Shown: positions 1-12,764 of the stretch, in pieces
Position numbering within the stretch: the first letter of the stretch is position 1
How the letters are laid out: each line of letters starts with the position of its first letter
Assembly: GCA_030248215.1 (NCBI GenBank)
Contig: JASANG010001667.1
Location: forward strand, 39,993 to 103,992
Source: Enoplolaimus lenunculus
Lineage: Eukaryota; Nematoda; Enoplea; Enoplida; Thoracostomopsidae
Direction: 5' to 3'
Length of the DNA: 64,000 bases
Position numbers and translations under genes: made by a program
Notes under the pieces: generated by a model
Seen by the model: only the letters and a program-made list of their open reading frames with translations
What the model was told of the DNA's origin: nothing
Database searches by the model: none

Positions 1-69
1 TTTTAAAAGGCGTCCAGCTGCTTTCTGGTGGGGTTATAAAAGAGTAGCTTTAGATTCTAGATTAGATCT

Positions 70-165
70 TTGGCTTAGAGTTAGTTATAGGCTTAGGCTC
101 AGGCTTAGGAACACATTTTTGCAACGCTTTAAGGCTTAGGCTTAGGCTTAGAAATATGCTTAATC
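70..165. repeat. TTAGGC-type hexamer cluster (left edge)
   Basis: Several perfect or near-perfect GGCTTA units, including three in tandem near 131-151, lie in the intron left of the formin exon at 421-568. TTAGGC is the nematode telomere unit. Because the formin gene must continue past position 1, this is an interstitial cluster and not a chromosome end. Confidence 0.7.
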
Positions 166-420
166 TACTGTTACACCCCTAAAGGTAACATTGGCCGAAA
201 TGGCAAGGAAAATAATTTTCAATTGCAGCCTGTTGTCTATGAACACTCTTTAGAATATTGCAAAATACCAATATTCAACATAGAGTTGAAAATATTTAAC
301 CGGAACCGGTGGTCGATTTTCCAAAAAAAGCCGAGGCAGATCTCCGGTTGCTTCATGCAATACATTTTATTGAAGGTAACCCAATGGTGTATATCCGGTA
401 GCCACAAAACAACTACTAAC

Positions 421-3400
421 CTCCACAAAATCATTCACGTGTGGCAACAGGCCGCTTGTCCCATTGGAAGAATACGTTGCACAAGCAGAATCCGATCGGA
501 TTTCGTTGATTCGACCCAATTTTGAACGTAGATCTATGAGTTCATCACGGATACCATCTGCCGATATTCTATTGCAAATCAAAACAAAATACCTGTACGA
601 GCCGGATTTTGTTGTGTGACACAGAGTGGTTCTTTACGTGCGGGTACCCGCGGGTAAATGCAGGTCGGGTAAAAAATCAGCCGCGGGTATACCCGCGGTT
701 AAAAATTTGTATCACGCGGGTAACAAATTAACAGTTTTTATTCGCGTCAAACCTTTAAGCGTTAAGGTGCACAACCTATGCTAGTCACTGAGCGGTGAAG
801 AAACAAACGACCCGTGCTTTGTTTAAGTTGGGTTTGAAATTTTGCTGTTTCTTGTAAAGCTTTCATGTGTAAACTTCAACGGAGCTATAACGCAAAGCTT
901 CATTAAACTGCAAATAGCCGCGGGTAATAACATTGTTATTTGCCTGGGTAAAGCGCGGGTCGTGTAAAAATCCTTACCCACATCCTACTTTTCCATTTAA
1001 ACATTGAATTTCAAAGCATTAGCGTTAGGCAACTTGCACAATGACAGTTATATATACACCAGATAACCTTTGACGTCGTATGGTGCTAGCCACTGAAGCT
1101 TTTTGGCTTCCATACACTACTCGGGGCTCCAGTGCGCAGTTGCTGAGAACTCCGTCGCAGTGTCCTGGGTACACATGAAGTTCCGATTAGGTTACAGGCA
1201 TAGAAAAAATAGCTTAGACAACACTAAGATTTCAAACATGTTAAGAAGCAATAAGCATGATAACCAAACTCCATTTAATGGATGCTGAAGCTTTTGGCTT
1301 CAGTGCGCTGGGTTCTGGATTTTTTTGGCTTCAGTGTCTATTACATTAATACTGTTTTAATAGTTTCCTGGTGTACTCGATAGGTTTGAACTGCCGGCCT
1401 CCAGCAGGCCGAGATCTTAAAATTGGCACAAAAATAGGGCATAATCACATGAGAAAAGTAGGCTGAATTTTAAACAACATCGTTCATTGGTGTGAAAGAT
1501 ACAAGACCTGTCACCAACTTGTGATTATGCCACACACCTTTGAGAATACGGACACTAAAACTATAGACAGCAGTTTTTCTGTAACCATTGAGAATATTAT
1601 ACTAACTTGCTAGCATTATTCACAATTTCCATATCATGAAACAGTTGTGTAAGATCAATTCTTTGCCGTTTAATATCCTGAAAAGAATATGCCGCAGTTG
1701 TTGCTCTCTCGTCATTTCGTCACCCAAAATTGAAATTTTTGATATATTTAAATCCAACACAATTAAATTTAACAACAAACTAAAACAAACGGAAGAAAAT
1801 TTCTATTAATAAGCCGGCAGAAGCCACAAAATGCGTTTCGAAGAGGCCAATAGTAGACCAGAAAAAATGCAGGTTTATAAGTTTATTTTAGTCTTCTACG
1901 CTAAAATGTTACTATTTGCTCAATGAATTAATAACAAAACCATGACATACCTGCGCCAATACGTGAACAAATGTACATTTTTCAACATTTTTATTTGACT
2001 TCAATTGACTGATTTTTTCCAATGACGATAGCTTAAATCCTGCAGCGTTTCCAGTTCGTTTTCCCTTCAATTACAGTATATTACATCTATAATTATTGAA
2101 CGATAATTCCAACGTTTAACCGTTTCTCGCATAGAGTATACTGTAAGCAACACGGTGTCAGTTGTATATATATACAAAATACAAATGATTCATAATTCAC
2201 AATATGTTCAATACAAAATTTCAACAAAGCGTAAGATAGCACTCCGACCCGAGTCTGAACTCCTGTAATAAGCAGCAATTGTAAAGGTCTTCCATCTGAG
2301 AGCAATGAGTTAAAACCATCTGTTTAATCCGGATATCAAGTTAAATTGAAAATACTCATGTGGAAAGGAGTTAATATATACTGCGACAAATTCGATTTTG
2401 TAGCTTAATCGGTTTACACAACCCCGCATAGGCACAATATGCTGATGCAAACTTTTGTGACGAAAAGACTTGTGTTCATTTATTACCGCAGATCGCAGTT
2501 CGATATATTTAACGAATCGTTTTGTGATTTTGGGCTTCTTGCTATTGGATGTTCTGTTTTAGCACTGAGAAGTGTAACGTTAGCACCTGTAGTAGTTGCC
2601 TACTTCACAAATGGAATACGGTCAACTTACATAGTTCAGGTAGTTTCCAAATAAAAGTATCGTGAGAAAGATTCTTTCCAAGCATTCGTTTTTGTATATT
2701 TCTGAAATTAATGTCCCGATCGCTACCCGACGTATTAACGCAGCTTTTAGCGCCCCAGTATTCCTCGTTGGGGTGAGCACCTCGCACCCAATGGTTCAAA
2801 ATTTGGTATTTTTTCGCAACAAACCTTTAGTATGACTTTTCATACTAAAATTGCAGGCAAAAGGAATAACGATGTATTCATGTAAAACAAATCTAACAAT
2901 ATTCACATACAAGTTGATAAAAAACAAAACCTCTACAGGATAGTTTTTTACAGCAGGCATATTAAAATGGACCAGGCATTTACCCTATATTGTTGGTTCA
3001 CACGCTGGTGTTTTTAGATAAATAGTTGAACGTCTAACTTTGTATAGCTTCAGCAACCGTGTGCATTTTCGCATCCAATTCTGGAGCAGCTGCGGCAATT
3101 TGTTCGCGAAACATCAGAAATGTTACGCGTTGGTGAACACTAGAAAAATAGTTTATTTGAAGAGACATATTTTTTAAAATCATAAAACATTGCTAGAATA
3201 AAAATTGTCTAAAATTGTGAAGAACTTGTTATTATAGTTTGAATTTTTTTAAAATGATATATATAAATTGCTTACAATTTAAGACTAAGCCACGTCTGTT
3301 GCTATATTGAAGTTGATTATGAAAATGAAACGCAATGGAACGCATTTTAACATACCTAGCAGTATCTCAGTTTTACAGCGATAAATAACACGCGTAAAAG

Positions 3401-6385
3401 CAAACTTGCTTTGGGACTTTAATTAATTTAATCAAAAACTTTTCAGCGTCGCCAAGCAATTGTTCATCTCCATCAAAATTTATGAGAAGTTCTTCCTGAA
3501 AAAGCGACGACAATTTTTATAACGTTGTTTCATTTGTTGTGTATAATAAGTATGACCTTAGACGAGAACTCACAGAAAACACTATCGTTTGGCTAAACCA
3601 AAATGCTCTGTCTCATAGTAATCGAACATATTTGCCAATTGTTAAATCCAATGTATACTTTCGACTCTCGTCTATAACATTAACATAATATCAGCTAAAC
3701 CAAACGTACTTCTGTGGGATCTGGAAGAATTTTGTATAATGCAGTGAGACCATCTGCTCCGCCAAGTGCCTGAATGTTGTTTCGTTCGAGGTCAGAAAAT
3801 AACTGACCTTGTTGCTCCCTGAAACGAATTCAAACTGCAGATGTGGGCTAATAAATATGAAGATTTTGTTGTCTAAAGTATATACATAAATTCGAATATA
3901 GCCATGCAATAAACGATGTGTTCCGCGGCTACTGCTTAATTTTACTTTTGCACAATAAAGTAAACTTTCCTGCATTTAAGTAATCGGAACAAGTTTAATA
4001 GTTGAAAAAGCAAAATTAGTCTACTCTCACAGAGAGTCCCGTAAAAGTGTTAGTTTGACTCAACAATTTTGGCAACGTGCGCACTAGTAAGCCAGTTCAT
4101 AATTATATTTAAACGTTAACACATGCTCAACAAGATCATAGAGATAAACAGCCATATTTTACCGTTTCCAGCGTCGCATTGCCAGACTGACAGCCATGTT
4201 GCGTTTGTGGTTCAAAAGCGATACACGCTGGCTACTTGGCGAAACGTTGGAAACCTGTGACCCGGATCGGTCTCGAATCGACGATGCTTGCGACTGGGTT
4301 CGAGGAACACACGGAGAAGAGTCGTCAGAGTCAGATGGCAGCATAAAACAAGCATCGAGCAGGTTCCAATCGGGTAAATTAAACTCGATGGAGCTTAGTC
4401 GTGACCATAGATTGTTAGACGATGATCTGACCTAAATACGGTATATTATTACAATTTAACAGTTATCTCTGACCTACATACTGTTGTGCTTTTATATTTT
4501 TCTTTACAATCATAAACGTTCACACGCTTATGGAGTTACGGATTCTCAAATTTTCGAATTTAAGTGTTAGTCCTAAACTAAGACAGATTGTCTGGCATCG
4601 TTCCATTTTGAAAATTTTACGAAGATAGGAAATTTTACAAGTCGGTGAATTAAAGTCGGAAAATTTTTTCAAATATATTTTGGGCTCGGGTCTGTGTTAA
4701 ATCACGGGCGGACCGTTTTTCTGCAGGGCTGCAATAGAGCAAGCTTAGCTCTGGACTTATTTTTGCTTAGATTTACGTGTAAACTGATGCTTACGGTCGG
4801 CTTAGACTTACTACTGTTACGGTCCTGTTCTATACGTTGGCCGTAGTTTGTGACCTGTGTGGCAATGCAGAATTTTGTATTTTCAGAGAACATTATGCAA
4901 GCAAATGATTGTGGAGTCGCAAAATTGCTCAAAACGATGCTGAGATAGATGTGCACTGCAGTTAGAGGGCACGTGTATCCTCGTCAACACCAAACACTGA
5001 CGTTCGACACATTGAATATTTTAACTTATAGATGGTATATATGCATAATTTGAACGTATATTCAAATTTAACCGATCAAAATTTGTGCATATAATGTGTT
5101 GAAAGTTTCCGAACGTAAATTATATATGTATTCCCAGGTGAGCGCTTCAGCCGGCACTGACGACTGAATGCAAATGTTGGTTTTGATGGGGGCCATAGAC
5201 AGATCCGGGAAGGTTGGCGCAGACAGGGGCTAAATTCGAGTAAAATGTTAGAGCGACAGCAATGATGTTGAAATAGTTTTAATATTTGTTTAAAAAATCA
5301 AAAAATTTTCTTCAATCCGCTGTACAAATCACTGGTATAAATGCACGACTTTTATAAATCAATTTATAACAATTGTTCATACTTTTGCGTTTGGAAGCTT
5401 GCTCCACGGCAACTGTTTCATTGTGCCAGGCGGTTGTGGCACACAGCACAAAATATTTGATTTCGATCCGGATGCTAGATTTAATTTTTCAACAGATTTA
5501 TTAGCATTAATTGAAATAATAGGAGGTGACGGAGGTGGAGGAACAATAGATATTGGTGCTCCTGCTCGAGAGCTTTTCATTGACATAGGTGGAAGAGGGG
5601 GCGGAGGCAACGGAGGCACTGGTGGTTTCATTGGTGGTGAAACAATAGGAACTGGAGGAGTTACAGAACGAGAGTCACTCCTGCTGAGTGCCTTTGGTTT
5701 TGCCGGAGTAATAGGAGGTGTCAGGATTGCTGGAATAATTCGTTCCCATTCTGTTGCAGTGTGACCATTGATGTTTTTGTCTACTAAAAGCGACCCAATA
5801 TGTTCAATTTGATTCGGCTCGCTGTTGGAAATGCGACTGATAATGCGTTCGACGAGTAATAGCGAGTTTTGCGAACGATATCTTGGATCGAAGGTGCTGG
5901 TTTCGACTGAATGATGAAGATGAGAAACTATTGCTCGGAGTACGGCTTCGTTTGCTGTACCGGAAACCTAAAATCAATTGTAAAACTTTTGTATATGATC
6001 ATGAAATTTGTTTATTTCTTAAAATTTCTACGAACAAGAAAAATGCATTTTATTTTAACAGGTTTTGGAATAACTATATTGATTTTCAAGGTATAACAAC
6101 ACCAGCTCGGAAAAAACATTGCACACATCAATATTTTATATATACTTTCCATCCAGAAATGAAATTCTGCCTACGCCTTGCTGTTGAAGTACGTATCATT
6201 TAAGCACCTGAGTATGTATTTTTGTTCTCAGATTTTTGTAATTATTGCACATCCAGTTGTTTGCGTAAACGTCTTATAACATGCAACTATATTTAGTTTC
6301 TTTCATACGCAACTTTACTAACCAAGTCAGCCAAGTCGCTAAAGGATCGTCGAATATCCTGAGTAAGTTGCTTGCTCCGGTCCAT
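421..6385 (-). CDS. Formin (FH1-FH2 actin nucleator), 3' end off the left edge
   Basis: Formins nucleate and elongate unbranched actin filaments: FH1 binds profilin-actin and the FH2 dimer caps the barbed end. Predicted exons in transcription order: 6385-6323, 5967-5383, 4431-4163, 3818-3710, 3495-3377, 3139-3039, 2701-2631, 2064-1951, 1677-1607, 568-421. All phases agree and give about 550 residues. Residues 1-21 start at an ATG that has an in-frame stop upstream. Residues 22-104 are helical and unrecognised. Residues 125-171 are a proline-rich FH1. FH2 starts near 203 (MKQLPWSKLPNAK) and continues with VSLLNHKRNMAVSLAMRRW, LGDAEKFLIKLIKVP, FGNYLNY, then GNAAGFKLSSLEKI. The end of FH2 lies beyond position 1. 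There is no room for a GTPase-binding/DID region, so an FHDC1- or INF2-like class is possible, but the subclass is unsettled. The acceptor at 2064 has a weak pyrimidine tract. Confidence 0.9.
635..990. repeat. CGGGTA-rich MITE-like element in a formin intron
   Basis: The intron between the exons at 568-421 and 1677-1607 contains a block with many copies of CGGGTA and its palindromic form ACCCGCGGGTA at both ends (about 640-730 and 915-985), separated by unique AT-rich sequence. This arrangement is typical of small hAT-like non-autonomous elements with hexamer-built ends. Exact termini and target duplication could not be fixed. The rest of the intron (991-1606) shows nothing coding. Confidence 0.5.
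4695..4870 (-). repeat. TTAGGC-built dispersed element, reverse copy
   Basis: This stretch is the reverse complement of the repeat at 24828-25006. Shared blocks are the end near 4845 (TATAGAACAG...CGTAACAG), degenerate AAGCCTAAG units, and the other end with CTCTATTGCAGCCC. It lies in the formin intron between the exons at 5383-5967 and 4163-4431. Confidence 0.6.
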
Positions 6386-6418
6386 TTTTATAGTTGGTAT
6401 TGTTTGACTTTATTTATT

Positions 6419-6567
6419 TTCTGTTGTTGTTGTTGCTGCTGTTGCTGTTGTTGTTGTTGTTGTTGTTTTTGTTTTTGTTGTTGGTGATGATGATGTTGCT
6501 GTTGTTGTTGTTGTTTTTGTTGTTGTTGATGATGATGATGATGTTGTTGTTGTTGTTGTTTTTGCTC
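6419..6567 (-). repeat. CAA/CAT trinucleotide microsatellite upstream of the formin ATG
   Basis: On the minus strand this is a run of CAA units interrupted by two CAT blocks and single CAG and AAA triplets, about 150 bp, lying 30-180 bp upstream of the formin ATG at 6385. An in-frame stop separates it from that ATG, so it is more likely 5' UTR or upstream DNA than a polyglutamine tract. Confidence 0.85.
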
Positions 6568-6810
6568 TTTTGTTACGACTAAACTTGTCGATCAGACTTT
6601 GCAATATCTGACCTAACACTTATAATGCATTTGCTTTAGCGCAAAAGCCCAAATTTGGTGCTGCTTAATGTGCCCGAATAAAGCCTGCCTATTTTTTAAA
6701 ATCTAGTCAATTAAATGCTTTTAGTACGGTCGTCGCTCGCTACACGATTTTAAAATGTTTAGCCCTTTCTCACATGAATATTTTCTATTTTCCCTGAGAC
6801 CTACTTTTAT

Positions 6811-6875
6811 GCTAGGATTCGAACTCCAGTGACTGGAGTGGGAGGCGTATACCATCACCACTCAGCTATAGGAGC
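6811..6875 (-). repeat. Degenerate tRNA-like sequence (SINE head or tRNA relic)
   Basis: The minus strand shows an A-box-like TAGCTGAGTGGT and a B-box-like GTTCGAATCC at tRNA spacing. The acceptor arms pair poorly and the T-stem is broken, so this is not a functional tRNA. It sits in the spacer upstream of the formin gene. The rest of 6876-8680 shows only AT-rich unique DNA, scattered CCGGAA-type words and an AT dinucleotide-rich patch at 8325-8405. Confidence 0.5.
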
Positions 6876-8681
6876 TCGACGCTCGAGCCCGAGGGGGCTC
6901 TCACGTCTTGTGGTGATTAAGTACTATGTATACGTGTTGCAATTATTCAACACGGTGCGATATATATTATTTAACGTATATACACTGTGCTGAGGTGCCT
7001 ATAGGCAACTCAAGGTGAGAAGGGGTTATAGATAGTAAATTGAAAATTTTTTGCTTAAAACACAATGTAGCCAGTTTACAGAAGAACCAGTATTGTACTT
7101 TATAGAGTTCTGTGGCAAACTAAACGCCTTAGGTGTCATGAGCAAAATGGAGAACTAAGCCAATTTATTATTGGACCACTTAAAATAATTTCTAATGATT
7201 TTGCGTTCTTGTATGGAAACCGCTTTAGCGTGTGTAAGCTTTGGGAGGCGGTATTCTATATATCTTGCGTAGAGTGCCTTGAAATTGAAGGGGGTCTGTT
7301 TGACGCGGACCGCCTGAATAGAAAGTAAAAAGTGTCCCTACTACTCGACACAGTCATACCTTCTGTAGCAGAACGTTTTTTGTACCATTTTGACGACGGA
7401 AAATGAATTGAAAGTTTCAGCCTCATTTCCGTAGTGTGTCGGGAAAGTAAGAAAGGTACCCACAGATCTGTGGTAGGTAAAGAATATTCTGGTGGTTGGA
7501 TTGAGCAACAAAAGTACTTCTAACTTTCCTAGCGATGTTGGACATAGCGGATTGATTGTTTACCAGAATATAATCTAAAATCTATATTGCACTCTAAGTC
7601 TTATTTATAGACGAGAGGATATACCCCGTGATTTCAGTTTAGTCAATTGCTAGTCCGTTGTGTCATAAAACATATTCACCAGAACAGTAGAACCTGAGGT
7701 CTGCCTCCGGTTCCGGCTAAGGTACAATTTGAGCCGGAGGTCCCGGCAATTTCTCGTTTCTACAACGAAATTTTTAGGGCTCAATATACTAGGTGCGGTT
7801 AGTAAATTTGGTTTTGGTTTTGTCGCGAATAATATAGAAGTTGCATTGCTTAATTAGCTTGTTTGTAACTGTGATGCAATTTTCGAAGTTTAGCCTCCTT
7901 AACTGTTATCAATAATAACGGCTAAAACAGACCTGTGAAACACATTAAAGTACAGATTATATTTTGCTAAAATAACCGAATTCGACATGCTTTTAATTGC
8001 CCAATTAATCCCTCTCCTCCGACTCCTGTTTCGGCTTTAATTCCGGCAAGATTTGTCGGCCCCTTGCTCCAGTTATCTTCACCTACAGTTGCAGCTTGAT
8101 ATTCAATACACGAAATAGCTTTTCGCTTTGTTTTTTTAACGTTCAGCCTCAGTACTACGACAGCTTTTAACCTGTGAGAATTGATTGCACAAAAGCTTCA
8201 TGTGTGCTAAAACTGTACAAAAGAAAATTCAATTTAACTCAAATTAACTTTGCAATCGGCACAAGCCTTTAAAATTTCCGCTTCGGATGCCCAACTATTC
8301 TGCTGTTTAGGGTATTGAACATGTATATACATGTATATTACACTCAGATATTATACATATATATAATATGTATATATTTATACATACACATATATATATA
8401 TAATATTCAATAAAAATTTAAATCATAAGTAACCTATCTTATAAACAGCGTTGCAGCTGCAGGCAATGACCGAAACAGCATTTATAAAATAGAAGTTGGT
8501 GTTTTTGACTGTTGAATTCACTTATCAATACCATGGAGCTTAACGTTCGAATCTTGTCTGTTAAAATTCTTTCAGTATGAGTTGTTAACAGATTCTACCT
8601 GAAAAAATCACGTTAAAGCAGGGTACAACCGGAGGTATGCTTCTAGCTTCGGCAAAAATTTGTTGAATTAAGCTTTGGGTG

Positions 8682-9080
8682 TTTTCCGTTATTCACCCAG
8701 CCCGCGTTTGCCCAAAAATGGTTCGATTTTAATAATTTTTGCATATTTGATCTTATGACTTCCCTTAAAGCGCGGCAAATTAGTTATTTGACAATAACAG
8801 TTAACCCATCGTCTGATTGCAAAAAAATTAACACCATTAAACTATAGTCCGCACGCTTCATCGAACGGTAAATACTTAGTTTGTCAAACTTTTGACAAAA
8901 TGTTTTGGGCCCCGAGGAGGGGACTTTGGGACATTAAAAAACCAAATGTTTCAAAAATTGAAATTTAGGCGTGAAATGATCAGGGGAGATCATGAGAAGC
9001 TCAAATATGCAAAAAAAATTTTAAATCCAACGATTTTGGGCAAACGCGGGCGGGTGGAGGTAACGGAAAAACCCTCTATG
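8682..9080. repeat. Fold-back (inverted-repeat) element, copy 1
   Basis: The left arm (about 8682-8770) and right arm (about 8985-9080) are inverted copies sharing CCCGCGTTTGCCCAAAA and TTTTTGCATATTTGA. The spacer contains the palindrome TTGTCAAACTTTTGACAA at 8881-8898. The same arms and palindrome occur at 31040-31660. Confidence 0.7.
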
Positions 9081-9159
9081 CAATTTAAAGAAAATTTTAG
9101 GACTTAATTTTGATTCACTTCCGGTTTCGGTTCCAGCCCCGCTTTCAATATTGGCTACA

Positions 9160-10440
9160 GTTCCGGTTCCTGCTCGGTTGTTTCGCCTTCGGTCGAAGGC
9201 TTTTCAAACCAATACATATTGAATGAAATGAAAAACACAACATACCCGAAATTGAAAGTTTATATCAGGACCGCTACACTGAAAATATTAAAATATTGCG
9301 GTATTGTAAAACTATCAAATTATTAAATGTTTGGCCGGACTCCAAGAGGCGTCCCTTGCACCAGCGGGACAGGAATAGGCTTAGAGAGGAACGGAGCACT
9401 CCATCATCAAAATTTTTGCCGGTCGGTCAGCTTCGATTCTGCTTTTGCTAAAGTCGGTTGAGTTAAATTTTACGCTTTAAGCTTCTTTAGGCACAGGCTT
9501 AGGTTTATAGGCACATATAGTTAAGCGTAGACCTTTGGCCTAGGCAAAAGCTATGTTGAAGCTCACAGGCGTAGGCTTAGGCACTACAATCGATCGACAC
9601 AGCGAAAATATGAGCTCGAAGCTGGTTATAACCGTCCCGGGCCCATATTTTGCGCCCGCGGGCCCAAGCGGGCCATGATCGGGCTGCCAGCCACCACAAA
9701 AGGTGTGAGGTGGAGAAATTGTAAGGTAAAAGGTCTGAGGTCTCGCCCAGATCCGCCACTCAGTACACACACAACAGATGCGCGCAAAACCTGGACACTG
9801 GTCTAAAAAGTGTTTTCCTGCTATTCGGTTGGACGTTTTGCATAGGAACGTTTATATTCTTATTTTATATTTTCTCATTGACAGATTGAAGTATTTAATT
9901 TGCAACCACATCACCACTTGTTTAATGTTTTATTTTGCGCTCCATAAGAAATTAAATTTGCGTGCTCGTGTCCATGCGGGCCGGGCTTCGGCCCCCAAAA
10001 CCGGGCGGTTCCAACCTTGCAGCGACATATAGGCTCGAATCTGTTCTGTCCAGCCGTGCGATAAACACAACTCGAAGCTGTCCCGATTGGGCCGACCGAC
10101 ATAAACGAAAACAAGCTGTTGCGGCTATCCCAGAAGAGAGCCAACGAAAATATAGGCATGAATGAAACTGTCCCCACCGACCATCAAAAAGGTAGGCTCG
10201 AAGCAATCACAGCTGTCCGGTCGACGCAGAGAAACATAGGCTCGGTGCTGTACCAGGTGTTAATACCGACTGTCTACTCAAAACGTAGGCTCGAAGCTGT
10301 TCCTACGACATAGAAAATGCTCCAAACTGTCCTGCGCCGGTCATCCCATCAAAAACATAGGTGCAGGAGTCCCTACTGTTATACTCCGTGCCTATTGCTG
10401 TCCCACTGGTAGCCTCACAGAATAAACACTTGGAAATGTT
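9160..10440. other. Spacer with TTAGGC words and a degenerate GC-richer repeat
   Basis: Positions 9480-9590 carry scattered TTAGGC units. Positions 9600-10320 are locally GC-richer and contain loosely repeated phrases of the type TAGGCTCGAAGCTGT at about 9610, 10029, 10192, 10231 and 10285, separated by roughly 40-60 bp. This looks like a decayed minisatellite. No open frame here resembles a known protein. Confidence 0.4.
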
Positions 10441-11011
10441 TACCGTATTTTTAAACAAGTAAAAATCAAACTGAAGCAAAATTTTTTTGCTTAAATTTGT
10501 TTCTAACTTAAGAATTTACAGATAAGTTGCAACTCGGTCCTTTTGCTGTCTCGCTGGAAAACGGGACACTGGTCGGAGTAATATTGGTCAAATATTTAAA
10601 CCAAATTTTTAAACTACAATTCAAACTAAAACACAAAATGTTCTTTCGTGAAATTCGGTTTGATTTTAAAAGCCGGTTGTGCTCTTTACCGTTAAATACA
10701 GCTTTCAAGTTAATAAAAATATGCCGCGGAAAATGATTGGACGCTCATACGTGAGTAGGATTTCGTCGCAGCAGGGATTATATTGGAATATTTTGACGCT
10801 GTCGTCGCCATGTGTGTGACCAGCTTTCTAGTGTCAAGTGAAAAAGTTGCGCTGGAAAAAACGACCGGACTGAAGAAAAGCAGAGAAACACATTTAGAGA
10901 TGCAGATTTGTGCTGAAACAGTGTTGATGTGCGGAATTAGGTTTATGTTTGGGTCATCTACGTTTTATAATGCGTAGCACAGCAATGTAAAAATTGTCTC
11001 TCTCACCTTTG

Positions 11012-12688
11012 TTTATGGCGTGTTTACGTTATAACTGGGAATTTTGTGATCTGAATAGCGGTATGTAGACAAAATGTGAATGTCACGTGATATTGGCTTA
11101 TAATCCGCATCTCCAGAAATCATATGATACCGCGGGACATTTATGAGAATACCTGTCACTCACACGTTATAACGCGTGCGCTTTGCTCACGCAACGTCCT
11201 ACAATATAGTTAGCTGCGCGGATTATGCAACTTTTGCGTAGACGGTGTAGCGGACATTTTCATACCGTCGATGTTTGCCTTGAATGTCCCACTCAACTGT
11301 ACAATAGGTATCGAATGTCTGCTATATAGATAGTTCGCTTAAAAAATTTTATTTTTCGCAAAATTTTAGGTTTCTTCATAATTTAGTTTTCCTCAAAAAT
11401 TCCGATTTCCCGCCAAAATTTGAATTTTGCCGCTAAAATTTAAATTGTCCCGCTAAAAGTTGAATGTTCACGCTAAAATTTGAATGTTCCCACCAAAATT
11501 TGAATATTCCCGCCAAAATTTAAATGTTCCCGCCAAAATTTGAATATTCCTGCATAAAATTTGAATTTCCCGCCAAAATTCAAATTCTCCCGGCAAAATT
11601 TGAATTTCCCGCCAAAATTAGAATTTCCCGCCAAAATTAGAATTTCCTGCCAAAATTAAAGTACTCCCGCCAAAATTTGAATTTTCCCACCCAAATTGAA
11701 ATACTGCCGCCAAAATTTGAATTTTTCTGCAAATTTGGATTTATAACCAAATTTAAGTTCTTCCGCAAAAATTTGAATTCTCGCGCCAAAATTTGAATTT
11801 CCCGCCAAATTTTGAATTCTCTGCCAAAATTTGAATATTAGCGCTAAAATTTGAATTTCCAGCCAAAATTCCAATTCTCGAGCCAAAATTTGAATTTTTA
11901 CGCCAAAATTTGAATTTCCCGCCAAAATTTAAATTCTCCCACCAGAATTTAAATTCTCCCGCCAAAAATTTAATTTCCCGCCAAAACTTGGTTTTACCCT
12001 TAAAATTTGAATTTCTTGCCAAAATTTAAATTTCTTTCAAAAGTTGTTATTTCCCGCCTGATTTTAAGCCACCATCACAGTTTCAATTTCCTGCCAAATT
12101 GAAAAGTCCGCACACCGTTCGCGGATTATGAATTTGTCCGCTACACCGTTGCCGAAAACGTTGCTTTTAATAAACGGTATGGACATGTATGCTGTCTGTT
12201 CAAAACGGTAGGGACATTGCATGTGCGGAGCGCACGCATTATAACGTGTGAATGACATGATATTCCGAAATTCTACCGAAAATCACGTGATATGCAGGAC
12301 AATGTCATTTATGCGCATGAATACTATAACAAATTGCCAGATAATTTAGCTGTAAGTGATTTCGAACACTAAATTCACTTCTATTTTCCGGTTTCTGGTG
12401 CAAGTTCTGCATAAATATATTCCTAAGTACAAATAATTCAAACTTTAAATTTTAGTATCATATGATATTCGACAGGACATTTTGGCTAGTTTTATTACAA
12501 CTTTGCAGACGTTTACAAACATGTCATATGATTGATGGAGTATTTCGAATATCATGATGTTGCCGTACAAATAGTGGATGTCACATTAAGATAGCAAACA
12601 ATTCAAATTTTTTGAATTTGACAGCGCTGTTGTAATAGAGACAAAACGTGTTCTAGGCTGCCCCAGTTATAACGTGAGTACGCCATAC
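11012..12688. mobile_element. Fold-back element with long inverted arms and minisatellite core
   Basis: The outer ends are inverted copies: GGCGTGTTTACGTTATAAC at about 11018-11036 and the reverse of GGCGTACTCACGTTATAAC at about 12665-12683. A second inner pair matches around TCACACGTTATAA near 11159 and its reverse near 12249. Between the arms lies a minisatellite at 11400-12060. There is no transposase frame. The organisation resembles FoldBack-type non-autonomous DNA elements. The exact termini and target duplication are not resolved. Confidence 0.65.
11400..12060. repeat. About 20-bp minisatellite (CCCGCCAAAATTTGAATT)
   Basis: Roughly thirty diverged head-to-tail units of 17-22 bp with consensus CCCGCCAAAATTTGAATT. 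The open frames across it, which read as repeated NFGxKIQILA, are a product of the repeat and not a gene. It forms the core of the inverted-repeat element at 11012-12688, and the same unit recurs at 27455-27810. Confidence 0.9.
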
Positions 12689-12764
12689 ACAGTCTATAGG
12701 AGAAATCCATAGATTAATGCGCAAATGTACATGAGTGTTTTTACTCCGTGTTCGTTTCCGGCTA

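Noticed and set aside
1-165. Chromosome end at the left edge because of TTAGGC units
   Set aside because: The units are few and degenerate, similar clusters occur throughout, and the formin gene must continue past position 1.
6394-6619. Poly-Leu, poly-Cys and poly-Thr open frames
   Set aside because: Frames of a CAA/CAT microsatellite on both strands.
11656-12022. Overlapping repetitive open frames rich in NFG and KF
   Set aside because: Pure product of the 20-bp minisatellite; several frames are open at once.
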